A stretch of 64,000 nucleotides of DNA from Tepidibacter mesophilus (GCF_002724055.1 NZ_BDQY01000006.1:1-64000), one strand, 5' to 3'. Counted from the first letter of the stretch, positions 33,568 to 42,210 are shown. Translations and numbers: made by a program. Notes: generated by a model from the letters alone, not told the origin.

Positions 33568-34710
33568 TTACTTTTTCAAGGGTTTAGGTCCAAAGTATTG
33601 ATATAGATCACTTCTTAACATACCATTATATAATTTTCTCTTTTTATTAGCTTTTCTTCCAAATTCATTTTCAAATTCATTATACGCCGTTATTATGTAA
33701 AATGACCATGTATCCAATTTATTAAAAGGAAGAGATATTTCTTTGTATAATTTTTTTACACTTTCTTTATCCTCTAATCTTTCTCCATATGGAGGATTAG
33801 TAATTACAAATCCATACTCATATTCACTTTCTAAATCTCTAGCATCCTGTTTTTTGAACTCAATGTACTTGTCGACATCTGCAAGCCTAGCGTTTTCTTT
33901 TGCTATTTCAAGAACATCATCATCTATGTCATATCCATATATTTTAAAATTAATATCAGTTTTCATCATATCAAAAGCTTCTTTTCTAGCTTTCCACCAT
34001 AGTTTTTTATCTAACAAACTCCAATTTTCTGATAAAAATTCTCTATTAAGTCCTGGAGCCATATTAAGACCCATCATTGCTGCTTCTATTAAAATAGTTC
34101 CCGAACCACAAAATGGATCTACTAATACTCTATCTTGTTTCCAAGGGGTCAATGAGACAAGAGCAGCAGCTAAAGTTTCCCTAATAGGTGCTTTACTAGC
34201 CTTTTCTCTATATCCTCTTTTATGAAGAGCTTGACCACATGTATCTATTGATATAGTAACTTTATCCTTATGTATAAATACATATATAGGATACTTTTCA
34301 TCACTATTTTCATCAAACCAATTAACTTTATATTCTTGTTTTAAATTTTCAACTATAGCTTTTTTTACTATAGATTGTATATCTGAAGTACTATACAATT
34401 TAGATTTTATAGAAGAAGCTTTTGCCACTGGAAAAACAGCATCTTTTTTTATGTATTTATACCAAGGTAATTTTTTAGTATTTTGAAATAGTTCTTCAAA
34501 GCTCCTAGCTTCAAATTCGCCAACTTTTAATAATACTCTTTCTGCTGTTCTAAGCCATAAATTCGATTTACAAATACCGTAAATATCTGTTTTAAAAGTA
34601 ACCCTTCCATCTTCTACATTCTGTATTTCACAACCTAAATTTTCAATTTCTCTTTTAAGTATTTTTTCAACTCCAAAGAAGCATGGTGCTATTAAAGTTA
34701 CATCTTTCAT
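33568..34710 (-). CDS. THUMP-domain class I SAM-dependent RNA methyltransferase (RlmL/YpsC type)
   Basis: A 380-residue enzyme. An N-terminal ferredoxin-like plus THUMP RNA-binding part (about residues 1-160) precedes a Rossmann methyltransferase. Motifs: DPFCGSGTILIEAAMM near residue 190, YGYDIDDDVLEIAKENA near residue 260 and the catalytic NPPYGERL near residue 305, which marks N-methylation of a guanine or adenine base. Homologues methylate 23S rRNA guanine 2445 (E. coli RlmL) or are called YpsC in Bacillus. The start is ATG 34710 behind AGGAGGA; the frame extends to 34752 but without a ribosome site. Confidence 0.88.
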   Translation of the reverse strand: MKDVTLIAPCFFGVEKILKREIENLGCEIQNVEDGRVTFKTDIYGICKSNLWLRTAERVLLKVGEFEARSFEELFQNTKKLPWYKYIKKDAVFPVAKASSIKSKLYSTSDIQSIVKKAIVENLKQEYKVNWFDENSDEKYPIYVFIHKDKVTISIDTCGQALHKRGYREKASKAPIRETLAAALVSLTPWKQDRVLVDPFCGSGTILIEAAMMGLNMAPGLNREFLSENWSLLDKKLWWKARKEAFDMMKTDINFKIYGYDIDDDVLEIAKENARLADVDKYIEFKKQDARDLESEYEYGFVITNPPYGERLEDKESVKKLYKEISLPFNKLDTWSFYIITAYNEFENEFGRKANKKRKLYNGMLRSDLYQYFGPKPLKK

Positions 34711-34792
34711 TATATTCCTCCTGCTGTATATATTATTATATATAATTACCAACTAATTGTATCATATACTATATATGAATATCTATTTAATT

Positions 34793-35596
34793 TTACAAGA
34801 TTTCATTCATACTTCCTGTTCTATATCCCAAAAGATCTATAGTTACATAGTTAAATCCTAAAGACTTTAGATACTCACAAACCTTATTTGATAATCCAGA
34901 TTCTAAAAATTTTAAAATCTCATCTTGTTTTAATTCTATTCTTGCTATTTCTCCATGATGCCTAACTCTAAACTGTTTAAATCCTAATCCACAAATAAAT
35001 TCTTCGCTTTTCTCTATCATATTAAGTTTTTGCTGAGTTATTTTATGATTATAAGGAATTCTAGATGCAAGACATGCAAAAGATGGTTTATTCCAAGTCG
35101 GTATATTTAACATCTTGGATAAGTCTCTAATCTCCTGTTTTGTAAGACCAGCTTCTTTTAAAGGGCTTATTATTCCTAATTCTTTTAAAGCCCTCATACC
35201 CGGTCTAAAATCGCTTAAATCGTCAACATTACTTCCATCAGCTATATTAATTATGTTATTTTCATTAGAAACCTTTATTATTTTTGTAAAGATATCTTTT
35301 TTGCAAAAATAACATCTTTCTGGAACATTGTCTATAAATTCTTTAATATTTATATCATTTATATTTAGAACAATGTGTTTAACATTTATTTTATTAGCAT
35401 ACTCTATAGATTCTTTAATTTCTTTATTAGTGTGAATAAATGCATTCACCGTTACGGCCAATACCTTTTCGTTTAAGACATCTTGTGCTACTTTTAAAAG
35501 AAAAGTACTGTCAACCCCTCCTGAAAAGGCTACAGTTAAATTGCTTAATTTCCTCAGATTATTTTTTAAGATTTCTAATTTTTCAATTGCTGTCAA
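34793..35596 (-). CDS. larE: ATP-dependent sacrificial sulfur transferase LarE
   Basis: A 267-residue PP-loop enzyme. SGGVDST lies at residues 25-31, and Cys175 in FACLASRIPY corresponds to the cysteine whose sulfur is given up in the single-cysteine LarE class. LarE adds sulfur to a nicotinic-acid-derived precursor to build the nickel pincer cofactor of lactate racemase. CYFCKK at 95-100 is an extra cysteine pair. larA, larB and larC are not in the window. The start is TTG at 35596 preceded by GAGGAGGAAG. Related Firmicutes proteins may serve other thiolation roles. Confidence 0.88.
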   Translation of the reverse strand: MTAIEKLEILKNNLRKLSNLTVAFSGGVDSTFLLKVAQDVLNEKVLAVTVNAFIHTNKEIKESIEYANKINVKHIVLNINDINIKEFIDNVPERCYFCKKDIFTKIIKVSNENNIINIADGSNVDDLSDFRPGMRALKELGIISPLKEAGLTKQEIRDLSKMLNIPTWNKPSFACLASRIPYNHKITQQKLNMIEKSEEFICGLGFKQFRVRHHGEIARIELKQDEILKFLESGLSNKVCEYLKSLGFNYVTIDLLGYRTGSMNEIL

Positions 35597-35722
35597 AATT
35601 CTTCCTCCTCGTTTATGTATTGTTTGTTATATATTTTTAATTTTATCATATTAATTTGTTTTGTAAAATATTATTGCTTTTATATTCTACTAGGAATACA
35701 TTGTGACTATATTTTCTATTGC

Positions 35723-35768
35723 ATAAAAAAAGTGTAGATGTATTTGAAATCATCTACACTTTTTTTAT
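35723..35768 (-). terminator. terminator of the AzgA-like permease (copy 1)
   Basis: Stem AAGTGTAGATG/CATCTACACTT with A7 and T7 flanks. Confidence 0.9.
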
Positions 35769-35772
35769 GTAT

Positions 35773-37134
35773 TTATCCTAATATTATTTTTATTATAAAC
35801 AACAATGAGATTAAGTATAATAAAGGTGCTATTTGCTTTTGTTTTCCGTTTAGTAGTTTTAGTATAACATAACTTAATATTCCAAATACAATCCCCTCAG
35901 ATATACTATATGTAAGTGGCATCATTATTATAGTTAAAAAAGCAGGAATTGCTTCAGTTAAATCATCAAAGTCTATCTCTTTTACAGGAGATATCATAAA
36001 CAGTCCAACAAGCATTAATGCAGGAGCTGTTGCAGCCGAAGGTATCATTATAAATAAGGGAGACAGAAACAATGCTATTACAAACATAATAGCTGTAGAT
36101 AAAGCTGTAAGACCAGTTCTTCCTCCGTCAGCAACTCCAGCTGCGCTTTCTACAAAAGTTGATACGGTACTTGTTCCAAACATAGCTCCTACAGTCGTAC
36201 CTATAGCATCAGCTAACAAGGCTTGCTTTGCATTAGGTACATTTCCTTTTTCATCTAACATATCTGCTTTTGTAGCAACTCCTACTAATGTTCCAACAGT
36301 ATCGAATAAATCTACAAATAAAAATGTAAACAATACAATAATCATATCTACAGAAAATATATTATTCCACTCAAATTTAAATAGTATAGGAGACAAAGAC
36401 GGCGGTGTACTAAAAATTTTGAATCCTTCTGGTACAACAGTTTCTCCTATAGGAATACCTATTATTGTAGTAATCACTATACCAATTAATAAAGCCCCTT
36501 TAATATTTTTAGATAATAAAAATCCTGTTATAATTAATCCTATTAAAGCAAGTAAAGCTGAACCAGACGATATGTCTCCTATAGCTACTGGAAGTCCATC
36601 TAACTGTCCTTGATCATTTATAAATTTACCACTAATAACTATACCTGAGTTTACAAGACCTAAGAAGGCTATAAATAGCCCTATTCCAACAGAAACAGCT
36701 TTTTTCAATTGTATAGGTATAGAATTTAAAATTGCTTCTCTAATATTAAAAAATGTAAGTATCAAAAATATAATACCTTCTAAAAATACAGCCGTAAGTG
36801 CAAATTCCCATGAATATCCCATAGTTAAAACTACTGTAAACGCAAAAAAAGCATTTGGACCCATAGCAGGAGCCAAAGCAAATGGTAGGTTTGCATGAAA
36901 TGCCATTATAAGAGTTGCAATAATAGACGATAGAGCTGTTGCTGTAAATAAAGCTCCAAAATCCATTCCAGTAGCAGATAATATGCCCGGATTTACTATT
37001 AATATATATGCCATTGTCATAAAAGTTGTAATACCTGCTATTATTTCAGTTTTTATATTAGTATTATTTTCACTTAATTTAAATATCCTCTCAATATTTG
37101 ATTTAGATACAACATCGCTTGTCTTTTGCATCAT
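35773..37134 (-). CDS. AzgA-like NCS2 purine permease (copy 1)
   Basis: A 453-residue transporter of the AzgA/PbuG branch of nucleobase carriers, taking up hypoxanthine, guanine or adenine. It begins with the family block TEIIAGITTFMTMAYILIVNP, then ALAPAMGPNAFFAF near residue 90, FVDLFDTVGTLVGVA near residue 275 and GTSTVSTFVESAAGVADGGRTGL near residue 315 (substrate-binding half-helices). About 14 helices; full length. GAGGAGGAAG precedes the ATGATG. A consensus promoter and an inverted CGAAC palindrome lie in its leader, pointing to PurR-type control. A second copy is 2.8 kb away. Confidence 0.92.
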   Translation of the reverse strand: MMQKTSDVVSKSNIERIFKLSENNTNIKTEIIAGITTFMTMAYILIVNPGILSATGMDFGALFTATALSSIIATLIMAFHANLPFALAPAMGPNAFFAFTVVLTMGYSWEFALTAVFLEGIIFLILTFFNIREAILNSIPIQLKKAVSVGIGLFIAFLGLVNSGIVISGKFINDQGQLDGLPVAIGDISSGSALLALIGLIITGFLLSKNIKGALLIGIVITTIIGIPIGETVVPEGFKIFSTPPSLSPILFKFEWNNIFSVDMIIVLFTFLFVDLFDTVGTLVGVATKADMLDEKGNVPNAKQALLADAIGTTVGAMFGTSTVSTFVESAAGVADGGRTGLTALSTAIMFVIALFLSPLFIMIPSAATAPALMLVGLFMISPVKEIDFDDLTEAIPAFLTIIMMPLTYSISEGIVFGILSYVILKLLNGKQKQIAPLLYLISLLFIIKIILG

Positions 37135-37171
37135 TCTTCCTCCTCTTAATACAACTAATTATCTTTTTTTT

Positions 37172-37203
37172 ACGAACTATAAATTAATTAATTTATAGTT
37201 CGT
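37172..37203 (-). promoter_or_regulatory. 32-bp perfect palindrome with inverted CGAAC boxes (PurBox-like)
   Basis: Arms 37172-37187 and 37188-37203; each begins with ACGAACTAT. Paired inverted PurBoxes (consensus AWWWCCGAACWWT) bind PurR in Bacillus. It starts about 4 nt after the predicted transcription start of the permease. Not a terminator: T7 lies on the wrong side. Confidence 0.5.
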
Positions 37204-37213
37204 TCGCATATAG

Positions 37214-37242
37214 ATAATAATAGATTTTTTGACTTTAGTCAA
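37214..37242 (-). promoter_or_regulatory. sigma-A promoter of the AzgA-like permease (copy 1)
   Basis: Minus strand TTGACT (37237-37242), 17-nt spacer, TATTAT (37214-37219). Confidence 0.65.
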
Positions 37243-37320
37243 TACTTTTTTTAATTAACTTCACTGTTTTGTAATAATAAATCGGTATATTTACCAATTT
37301 AGCAAATACTTAATAAAAAC

Positions 37321-37342
37321 AAGGCTATCAATTGATAGCCTT
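37321..37342 (-). terminator. palindromic terminator of the class IV aminotransferase
   Basis: AAGGCTATCAATTGATAGCCTT, perfect palindrome, followed on the minus strand by G then TTTTTATTAAG; overlaps the last codons. Confidence 0.75.
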
Positions 37343-38164
37343 ATTTTTACATAAGTATTTGCTTACACTATTATCATATTCTTTGATTATTTTGTTTATT
37401 ATGGGATTATTGGCAGAATCTAAATTGTATTTTTCTATATTTCTAATGGGCAAAACATCAACAGAAGTACCTGTCATAAATGCACCATCTAAGCAATATA
37501 TATCATTTTCATTTATGCAAATTTCTTTTATTTTTATATCTAATCTTTTGCATATATCAACTACTATATTTCTAGTAACTCCTAATAATACGTTTTGAGG
37601 CGGAGCAGTGTATATAAACTCTCCTTTAATAAAAAACATATTTGATCTACTTCCCTCTGTTATTAGACCTTCTTTATTTACAAGCAAAGCTTCAAAAGCA
37701 TTTTTGACCTTGAGTTCATTGTTTATTTTTTCTCTCAATTCGTTATTTCCCACTTTAGCATTTGGCTTTTCTCTTTCAGAATGATATATTATTGTACTTA
37801 TACCCATTTCATACATCTGTTCATCTGGATAATAACTTTTTATACAAAATATCATTGACTTTTGTTCTTCTTTATCCAAGTCGCAAAATATTAATTTTAT
37901 ATTAATATCCTTACAATTATTCTTGCCTATTAGGATATTTATATCTTGCACTATTCTCAACTTAGATGCATTGAGTTTAAATCCAAGTATTTCAGCAGAT
38001 TTAAACAGCCTTTCAAGATGTTGTTCTAAAAATAAAATTTTCCCATTTATTACTCTTACTACTTCATATATACTTGCATTACTATTTTCTGAAAAATTCA
38101 TCTGTTTTTCTACATTATTTATTACACCATTTAAAATATAGTATTTTCCTTCAATTTGTATCAT
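37328..38164 (-). CDS. class IV PLP aminotransferase (PabC/Dat/IlvE fold)
   Basis: A 278-residue fold-type IV enzyme. Seen: YEVVRVINGKILFLEQHLERL (N-terminal fold IV block), the PLP lysine in PNAKVGNNE, EALLVNKEGLITEGSRSNMFF near residue 170 (Glu with its Gly/Ser loop) and FMTGTSVDVLPI near residue 240. The TGTS ending favours a branched-chain or D-amino acid aminotransferase; the N-terminal half also resembles the pabC product at 52329. The specificity is undecided. The start is ATG 38164 behind GAGGTG; a GTG at 38173 lies within that site. Single gene. Confidence 0.8.
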   Translation of the reverse strand: MIQIEGKYYILNGVINNVEKQMNFSENSNASIYEVVRVINGKILFLEQHLERLFKSAEILGFKLNASKLRIVQDINILIGKNNCKDINIKLIFCDLDKEEQKSMIFCIKSYYPDEQMYEMGISTIIYHSEREKPNAKVGNNELREKINNELKVKNAFEALLVNKEGLITEGSRSNMFFIKGEFIYTAPPQNVLLGVTRNIVVDICKRLDIKIKEICINENDIYCLDGAFMTGTSVDVLPIRNIEKYNLDSANNPIINKIIKEYDNSVSKYLCKNKAIN

Positions 38165-38354
38165 TTTAAACACCTCTTACAAAAATTTATTATAATCGAA
38201 ACTACTAAACAGATATTTTAATTATACACTAATTACTATAATTAAAATTATCATTTTTAAAGATAATAATTACATTAATTTCCTTCGACTTTTTTCGACA
38301 TTTATATTATATTTATATTATGTGGAAATTACATAAAATTAAAGGAGGAATAAT

Positions 38355-39173
38355 ATGAAAAAAATAATAATATCTAGTATATTAAGTTTGGGAATTGCGT
38401 TCAACCCCTTACATATTGATGTAACTAATGCCTATACTCAAATCAATAGTTCCTTATTACTTAAAGTAGGAATAAAAAGTCAAAATGTTATGGTTTTGCA
38501 ACGCAACTTAAAAGAATTGGGATATTTTCATACTAACCCTACAGGTTATTATGGAAGCATAACAAAAAAATCAGTTTTAAATTTTCAAAGAGATAACAAC
38601 TTACTAGCAGATGGTATAGCTGGAAAAAATACCATAAAAAAAATAAACTCATTAGATAATAAAACTAGTCCCTCTGTAACAAGAGGACAATCAACGTCCT
38701 CATCTGATTGGTCATGGTTTTCAAAAATTCAGTATGCAATACCTAGAGATTCTACATTTAACATACTAGATATCTATTCTGGTAACTCTTTTAAAGCCAA
38801 GAGAACATATGGTACTAATCATATAGATGCAGAAACCATAAGTGGATATGACACATCTATATTCAAAAATATATTCGGAGGAAACTGGTCTTGGAGTAAG
38901 CGCCCTGTTATAGTTACCTATAACGGAATATCACTACCAGCATCTATGGCTGGTATGCCTCACGCAGGAAATGATAATGCACCTGCAACAGCTTACACTA
39001 CTTGGAGAAGTGATGACTATGGTCCTGGAACTAACTTAGATGCAATCAAAAACAATGGCATGCACGGAGTATTTGATATACATTTTTTAGGAAGTAAAAC
39101 TCATAGTAGTAACAGGATAGATAATGTACATCAGCAAAACATAAAAATTGCTCAAAACTATATAGGCAAATAA
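38355..39173 (+). CDS. exported peptidoglycan-binding protein with conserved C-terminal domain
   Basis: A 272-residue exported protein. A signal peptide (about residues 1-26, IIISSILSLGIAF then an Asn/Ala cut region) is followed by a PG_binding_1 domain (about 35-90): QNVMVLQRNLKELGYF then TGYYGSITKKSVLNFQRDNNLLADGIAG. A Ser/Thr linker leads to a C-terminal domain of about 140 residues with MAGMPHAGNDNAPATAY, TTWRSDDYG, GVFDIHFLGSKTHSSNR and a last His. I have seen this C-terminal pattern in clostridial wall proteins but know no activity; its His and Asp residues could bind zinc. AAAGGAGGAA precedes the ATG. Confidence 0.82.
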   Translation: MKKIIISSILSLGIAFNPLHIDVTNAYTQINSSLLLKVGIKSQNVMVLQRNLKELGYFHTNPTGYYGSITKKSVLNFQRDNNLLADGIAGKNTIKKINSLDNKTSPSVTRGQSTSSSDWSWFSKIQYAIPRDSTFNILDIYSGNSFKAKRTYGTNHIDAETISGYDTSIFKNIFGGNWSWSKRPVIVTYNGISLPASMAGMPHAGNDNAPATAYTTWRSDDYGPGTNLDAIKNNGMHGVFDIHFLGSKTHSSNRIDNVHQQNIKIAQNYIGK

Positions 39174-39211
39174 ATAAAATCCGGTATTTTTTCTATACCG
39201 GATTTTATTTA
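39172..39211. terminator. bidirectional terminator between the wall protein and the XapX pair
   Basis: Stem AAATAAAATCCGGTAT/ATACCGGATTTTATTT with a 7-nt loop, T-rich on both exits. Confidence 0.9.
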
Positions 39212-39376
39212 TTAAAATATAAACTGAGCTATTTTACCACCAATTATAACCCCTAAAATCCCCATTAACCCTGCAAAAACAGGAGGTGCCGGTAAAGGTA
39301 ATTTTAATTTTTGACATATAGCTCCTAACACTACTCCTGCCGAAGTTGCTTTTAATGATATTATTAAGTCCTCCAT
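39212..39376 (-). CDS. XapX (DUF1427) mini membrane protein, copy A
   Basis: A 54-residue protein read from ATG 39376 to TAA 39212, below the length cut of many gene finders. Its body is the XapX pattern: a first helix (LIISLKATSAGVVLGAI), then KLPLPAPPVFAGLMGILGVIIG and a second helix. GGGAGG lies 10 nt upstream of the ATG. XapX/DUF1427 proteins are two-helix membrane proteins of unknown function, sometimes found near nucleobase transporters; here the neighbour at 39892 is a purine permease. It follows a diverged second copy by 17 nt. Confidence 0.8.
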   Translation of the reverse strand: MEDLIISLKATSAGVVLGAICQKLKLPLPAPPVFAGLMGILGVIIGGKIAQFIF

Positions 39377-39393
39377 TACTTAAACCTCCCTCT

Positions 39394-39567
39394 TTATTTA
39401 CAATCTTGTATTTTTTTTATTATAAATGCACCAAACCAAACCCCAAATATTCCCATGAAAGCTTGTATATTAGGCGGTGCTGGTAGTGGGAATTTTAAAA
39501 TTGTAAATATAATTCCTGTTATAATTCCTGTTAATAAAGATAATATTACTACTTTAATATCATTCAT
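39394..39567 (-). CDS. XapX (DUF1427) mini membrane protein, copy B
   Basis: A 57-residue protein from ATG 39567 to TAA 39394, with the same two-helix layout as the next gene: VVILSLLTGIITGIIFTI, then KFPLPAPPNIQAFMGIFGVWFG, and a basic tail ending DCK. AAGGATG precedes the ATG. The two copies share the PLPAPP turn and little else, so the duplication is old or the pair works as a heteromer. The order and 17-nt gap indicate one mRNA. Confidence 0.78.
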   Translation of the reverse strand: MNDIKVVILSLLTGIITGIIFTILKFPLPAPPNIQAFMGIFGVWFGAFIIKKIQDCK

Positions 39568-39891
39568 TTATATCATCCTTTCATAAAATAACTTTAATTT
39601 TATTAATTAGTATATTTCAATATCTATAATATTTGTATAAATTAAAGATTTAAAATGAAACTTAAATTCATATTATATGTTACCGATTCCATATTAATTA
39701 TATATTTTTTTATAATATTTTTCAATATTAAATATTTTTTTTATTTATATTATATAGAATATTTCATATATAGCTGTTGACTATATATACTTAATTCCTT
39801 TAATATCTGTATAAAATAAAAGACTTAATCTTTAGCTTCAAATACAGCATAGATTAAGTCTTTTATTTTATATTTAAATATTTATAATTTT
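39568..39891. other. intergenic region upstream of the XapX pair
   Basis: Very AT-rich. Contains the long terminator stem of the copy 2 permease (39812-39870). No convincing promoter box for the XapX pair was picked out; nothing else seen. Confidence 0.5.
39812..39870 (-). terminator. terminator of the AzgA-like permease (copy 2)
   Basis: 20-bp perfect stem (39812-39831 with 39851-39870), 19-nt loop, T-rich exit. Confidence 0.8.
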
Positions 39892-41310
39892 TTATTCAGG
39901 TAACAATATAAACCTTAATATAAACAATATAGATAATATATACATTATAGGATGAACTTCCTTATGTTTTCCTGTACCTAATTTCATTATAGGATAAAAT
40001 ATTACACCAGCTGCGATACCATTTGCTATGCTATAAGTAAATGGCATGATAACTATTGTAAAAAAAGCAGGTATTGCTTCTGTTAAATCTGAAAAATCAA
40101 CTTCTTTTATAGATTCTATCATTAGTACACCTATTATTATTAGTGCGGGAGATGTTGCCTGTGATGGTACTATACCTACAATACCACCTAAAAATAATGA
40201 ACATAAAAATAAAATTCCTACAACCATGGATGTTAGTCCTGTTCTTCCACCTTCTGCTATTCCAGCAGTAGACTCTATATATGTAGCTGTAGTAGTACCT
40301 CCAAATATAGAACTAATAGTTGTTGCTATTGCATCTGCTAAAAGTGCCTTTTTCATATTCTTAATGCTTCCGTCCTCTTGAATCATATCAGCCTTTTGAG
40401 CTGTTCCTACTAGAGTACCTATTGTATCGAATAAGTCCACTAGACTAAACGTTAGTACTACCATTATTATACTTGTAATAGTGCCTATAACTCCTGCTCC
40501 ACTAGTATTTAATAACCCCTTAAAATCCATAGCCATAAAAGTATGTGATACTGACGGTGGGGCTGTTATTAACTTTAATCCCTCTATATTCGTAATTCCC
40601 ATAGGTATACCTATTATAGTTGTAAATATTATAGATATCAACATAGCCCCTTTTACATTCTTAGCCATCAATATTCCCATTATTATTATTCCTACTAAAG
40701 TCAATATTACTGCTTTATCTGTAAAATTTCCAAATTTAATCAAAGTGCCTGGATCTGAGACTACAATACCTCCTCCTTTTAAACCTATTAAGGTTATAAA
40801 AAGACCAATTCCTGAGGTTATTGCAGTTTTTATGTTATTAGGAAGAGATTCTACAATCTTTTCTCTAATAGATGTTGCTGTTATTATAATGAATAATATT
40901 CCAGATATCATAACTGCTGCTAATCCTTGTTGCCATGTATATCCTAGATTTAAGCATACACTAAATGAAAAAAATGCTGTTAATCCTATTCCAGGTGCTA
41001 CTGCAAATGGAAGATTAGCATATAGAGCCATTATTAGAGTTCCAATTGCAGATACTATACAAGTTCCTGTAAAAGCAGATCCTATTACAGGATCATTTAG
41101 TATAGATAGCATAGCAGCTTCATCTCCTCTTAAGCCTGGGGCATTCATACCTGAAAACTTTAAAAGATTTGGGATTACTAAAAGAGCATAAGCCATAGTC
41201 ATAAAAGTCGTAAATCCAGCTAAAATTTCTGTTTTAATATTTGTCTTATTTTCCCTTAGTCCGAAAAATTCGTCTAATATATTAGTGTTTTTTTGAACTG
41301 TAGATTTCAT
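39892..41310 (-). CDS. AzgA-like NCS2 purine permease (copy 2), riboswitch-controlled
   Basis: A 472-residue paralogue of the permease at 35773, with the same blocks: TEILAGFTTFMTMAYALLVIP, AVAPGIGLTAFFSF, SLVDLFDTIGTLVGTA and TTTATYIESTAGIAEGGRTGL. It has an insertion of about 15 residues after the first helix (NAPGLRGDEAAMLS), common in one branch of the family. AAGGAGATGACAAT precedes the ATG. The leader holds a guanine-type purine riboswitch followed by a 22-bp terminator, so uptake is turned off when guanine is plentiful. The substrate is probably guanine and hypoxanthine. Confidence 0.92.
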   Translation of the reverse strand: MKSTVQKNTNILDEFFGLRENKTNIKTEILAGFTTFMTMAYALLVIPNLLKFSGMNAPGLRGDEAAMLSILNDPVIGSAFTGTCIVSAIGTLIMALYANLPFAVAPGIGLTAFFSFSVCLNLGYTWQQGLAAVMISGILFIIITATSIREKIVESLPNNIKTAITSGIGLFITLIGLKGGGIVVSDPGTLIKFGNFTDKAVILTLVGIIIMGILMAKNVKGAMLISIIFTTIIGIPMGITNIEGLKLITAPPSVSHTFMAMDFKGLLNTSGAGVIGTITSIIMVVLTFSLVDLFDTIGTLVGTAQKADMIQEDGSIKNMKKALLADAIATTISSIFGGTTTATYIESTAGIAEGGRTGLTSMVVGILFLCSLFLGGIVGIVPSQATSPALIIIGVLMIESIKEVDFSDLTEAIPAFFTIVIMPFTYSIANGIAAGVIFYPIMKLGTGKHKEVHPIMYILSILFILRFILLPE

Positions 41311-41341
41311 ATATTGTCATCTCCTTCTCATATACCTCCAT

Positions 41342-41388
41342 AAAAAAACCACAATTGGATTATGAGATAATCCAATTGTGGTTTTTTT
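41342..41388 (-). terminator. riboswitch expression-platform terminator
   Basis: 22-bp perfect stem (41342-41363 with 41367-41388) with T7 on the minus-strand exit, 53 nt downstream of the aptamer and 31 nt upstream of the permease start. Confidence 0.9.
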
Positions 41389-41440
41389 ATAACATTAAAG
41401 CTGATAATTTGTAATCTGAAGCTAGCTTTTTATTAGGATC

Positions 41441-41509
41441 ACCCATAGAGAGATAGATTTACGGTATCTCGTAGAAACTTCTGAGCCATATTATCAGAAT
41501 TATACGGAC
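41441..41509 (-). ncRNA. purine (guanine-type) riboswitch aptamer
   Basis: Minus-strand aptamer. P1 pairs GTCCGTA with TATGGGT; J1/2 is TAAT; P2 TCTGA/TCAGA with an AATATGG loop; J2/3 reads AGTTTCTAC; P3 GAGATA closes a CCGTAAA loop. The two loop sequences are those of the kissing loops of the family. The base that contacts the ligand in J3/1 is C (TCT), predicting guanine or hypoxanthine rather than adenine. P3 carries a two-base bulge (CT) on its 3-prime side, and J3/1 has U where A is usual. A terminator follows. Confidence 0.9.
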
Positions 41510-41592
41510 GGCATATTTTTAATTTTTATATTCAAAGATATTAACATTTTATTTTTATAAAGTCAATAATAAATCTAAAATAATAAAATTAT

Positions 41593-42210
41593 CTATTTTT
41601 TGAATATTCCAAAAGGTTTACCAACAGGAAGAAATATTCTCCCAAAATGAAGATTTAAAACAGAAGCAGCAGAACCATAGAATGATACTATTGAAACAAG
41701 TATTTCTGAAATTGCAGCAATTCCATGAGCAAGTTCAGGCATTATCCCAAATGTACTTAAAGTTAATCCTATAAACAAGAAATCTATCAATACGAATATT
41801 ATAAATAAAACTTTATGTGTTTCCATAGCTCCTATAGTCATAAATAAAGTAAATATTAAATATCCTAAAAAAGCAAATCCAAGTTGCTTGACATCCGCTC
41901 CAGCTGCTAATTTTTCTCCAAATACTCCATTTTGAATAAGCCACGAAGCTCCAACTCCAAACCAGAAAAACGCATAGCCTCCAAAAGCAGTTGTTCCAAA
42001 AACATTTCCTTTTTTTGAATCGTTAATACAAGCAAATAATTGCGCAAATGCTCCTAAAAATATTGCCCAAGGTATTATAAATGATACTCCTTGCGTAAGA
42101 CCCAACTTTTGAGATGATGCTACAAGAGTCACCATAGCTAATCCAAATAATCCCAATGCCGAAGGATCTGCATTACTAATTTTTACAATTTTTGTTTCAT
42201 TAGTATTCAT
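41593..42210 (-). CDS. satP: GPR1/FUN34/YaaH family acetate/succinate transporter
   Basis: A 205-residue six-span channel-like protein of the SatP family that moves acetate, and in E. coli succinate, with protons. The N-terminal motif ADPSALGLFGLA stands for the family NPAPLGL block; GGYAFFWFG, TIGAMETHKVLFIIF and GSAASVLNLHFGR are further conserved stretches. GGAGG lies before the ATG at about 7 nt. A single gene. Acetate movement fits an anaerobic fermenter. Confidence 0.9.
   Translation of the reverse strand: MNTNETKIVKISNADPSALGLFGLAMVTLVASSQKLGLTQGVSFIIPWAIFLGAFAQLFACINDSKKGNVFGTTAFGGYAFFWFGVGASWLIQNGVFGEKLAAGADVKQLGFAFLGYLIFTLFMTIGAMETHKVLFIIFVLIDFLFIGLTLSTFGIMPELAHGIAAISEILVSIVSFYGSAASVLNLHFGRIFLPVGKPFGIFKK

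Noticed and set aside
40481-41191. 236-residue plus-strand frame opposite the second AzgA-like permease
   Set aside because: Composition (Ile, Pro, Thr runs) is that of an antisense transporter frame; no ribosome site, and the minus-strand gene is certain.
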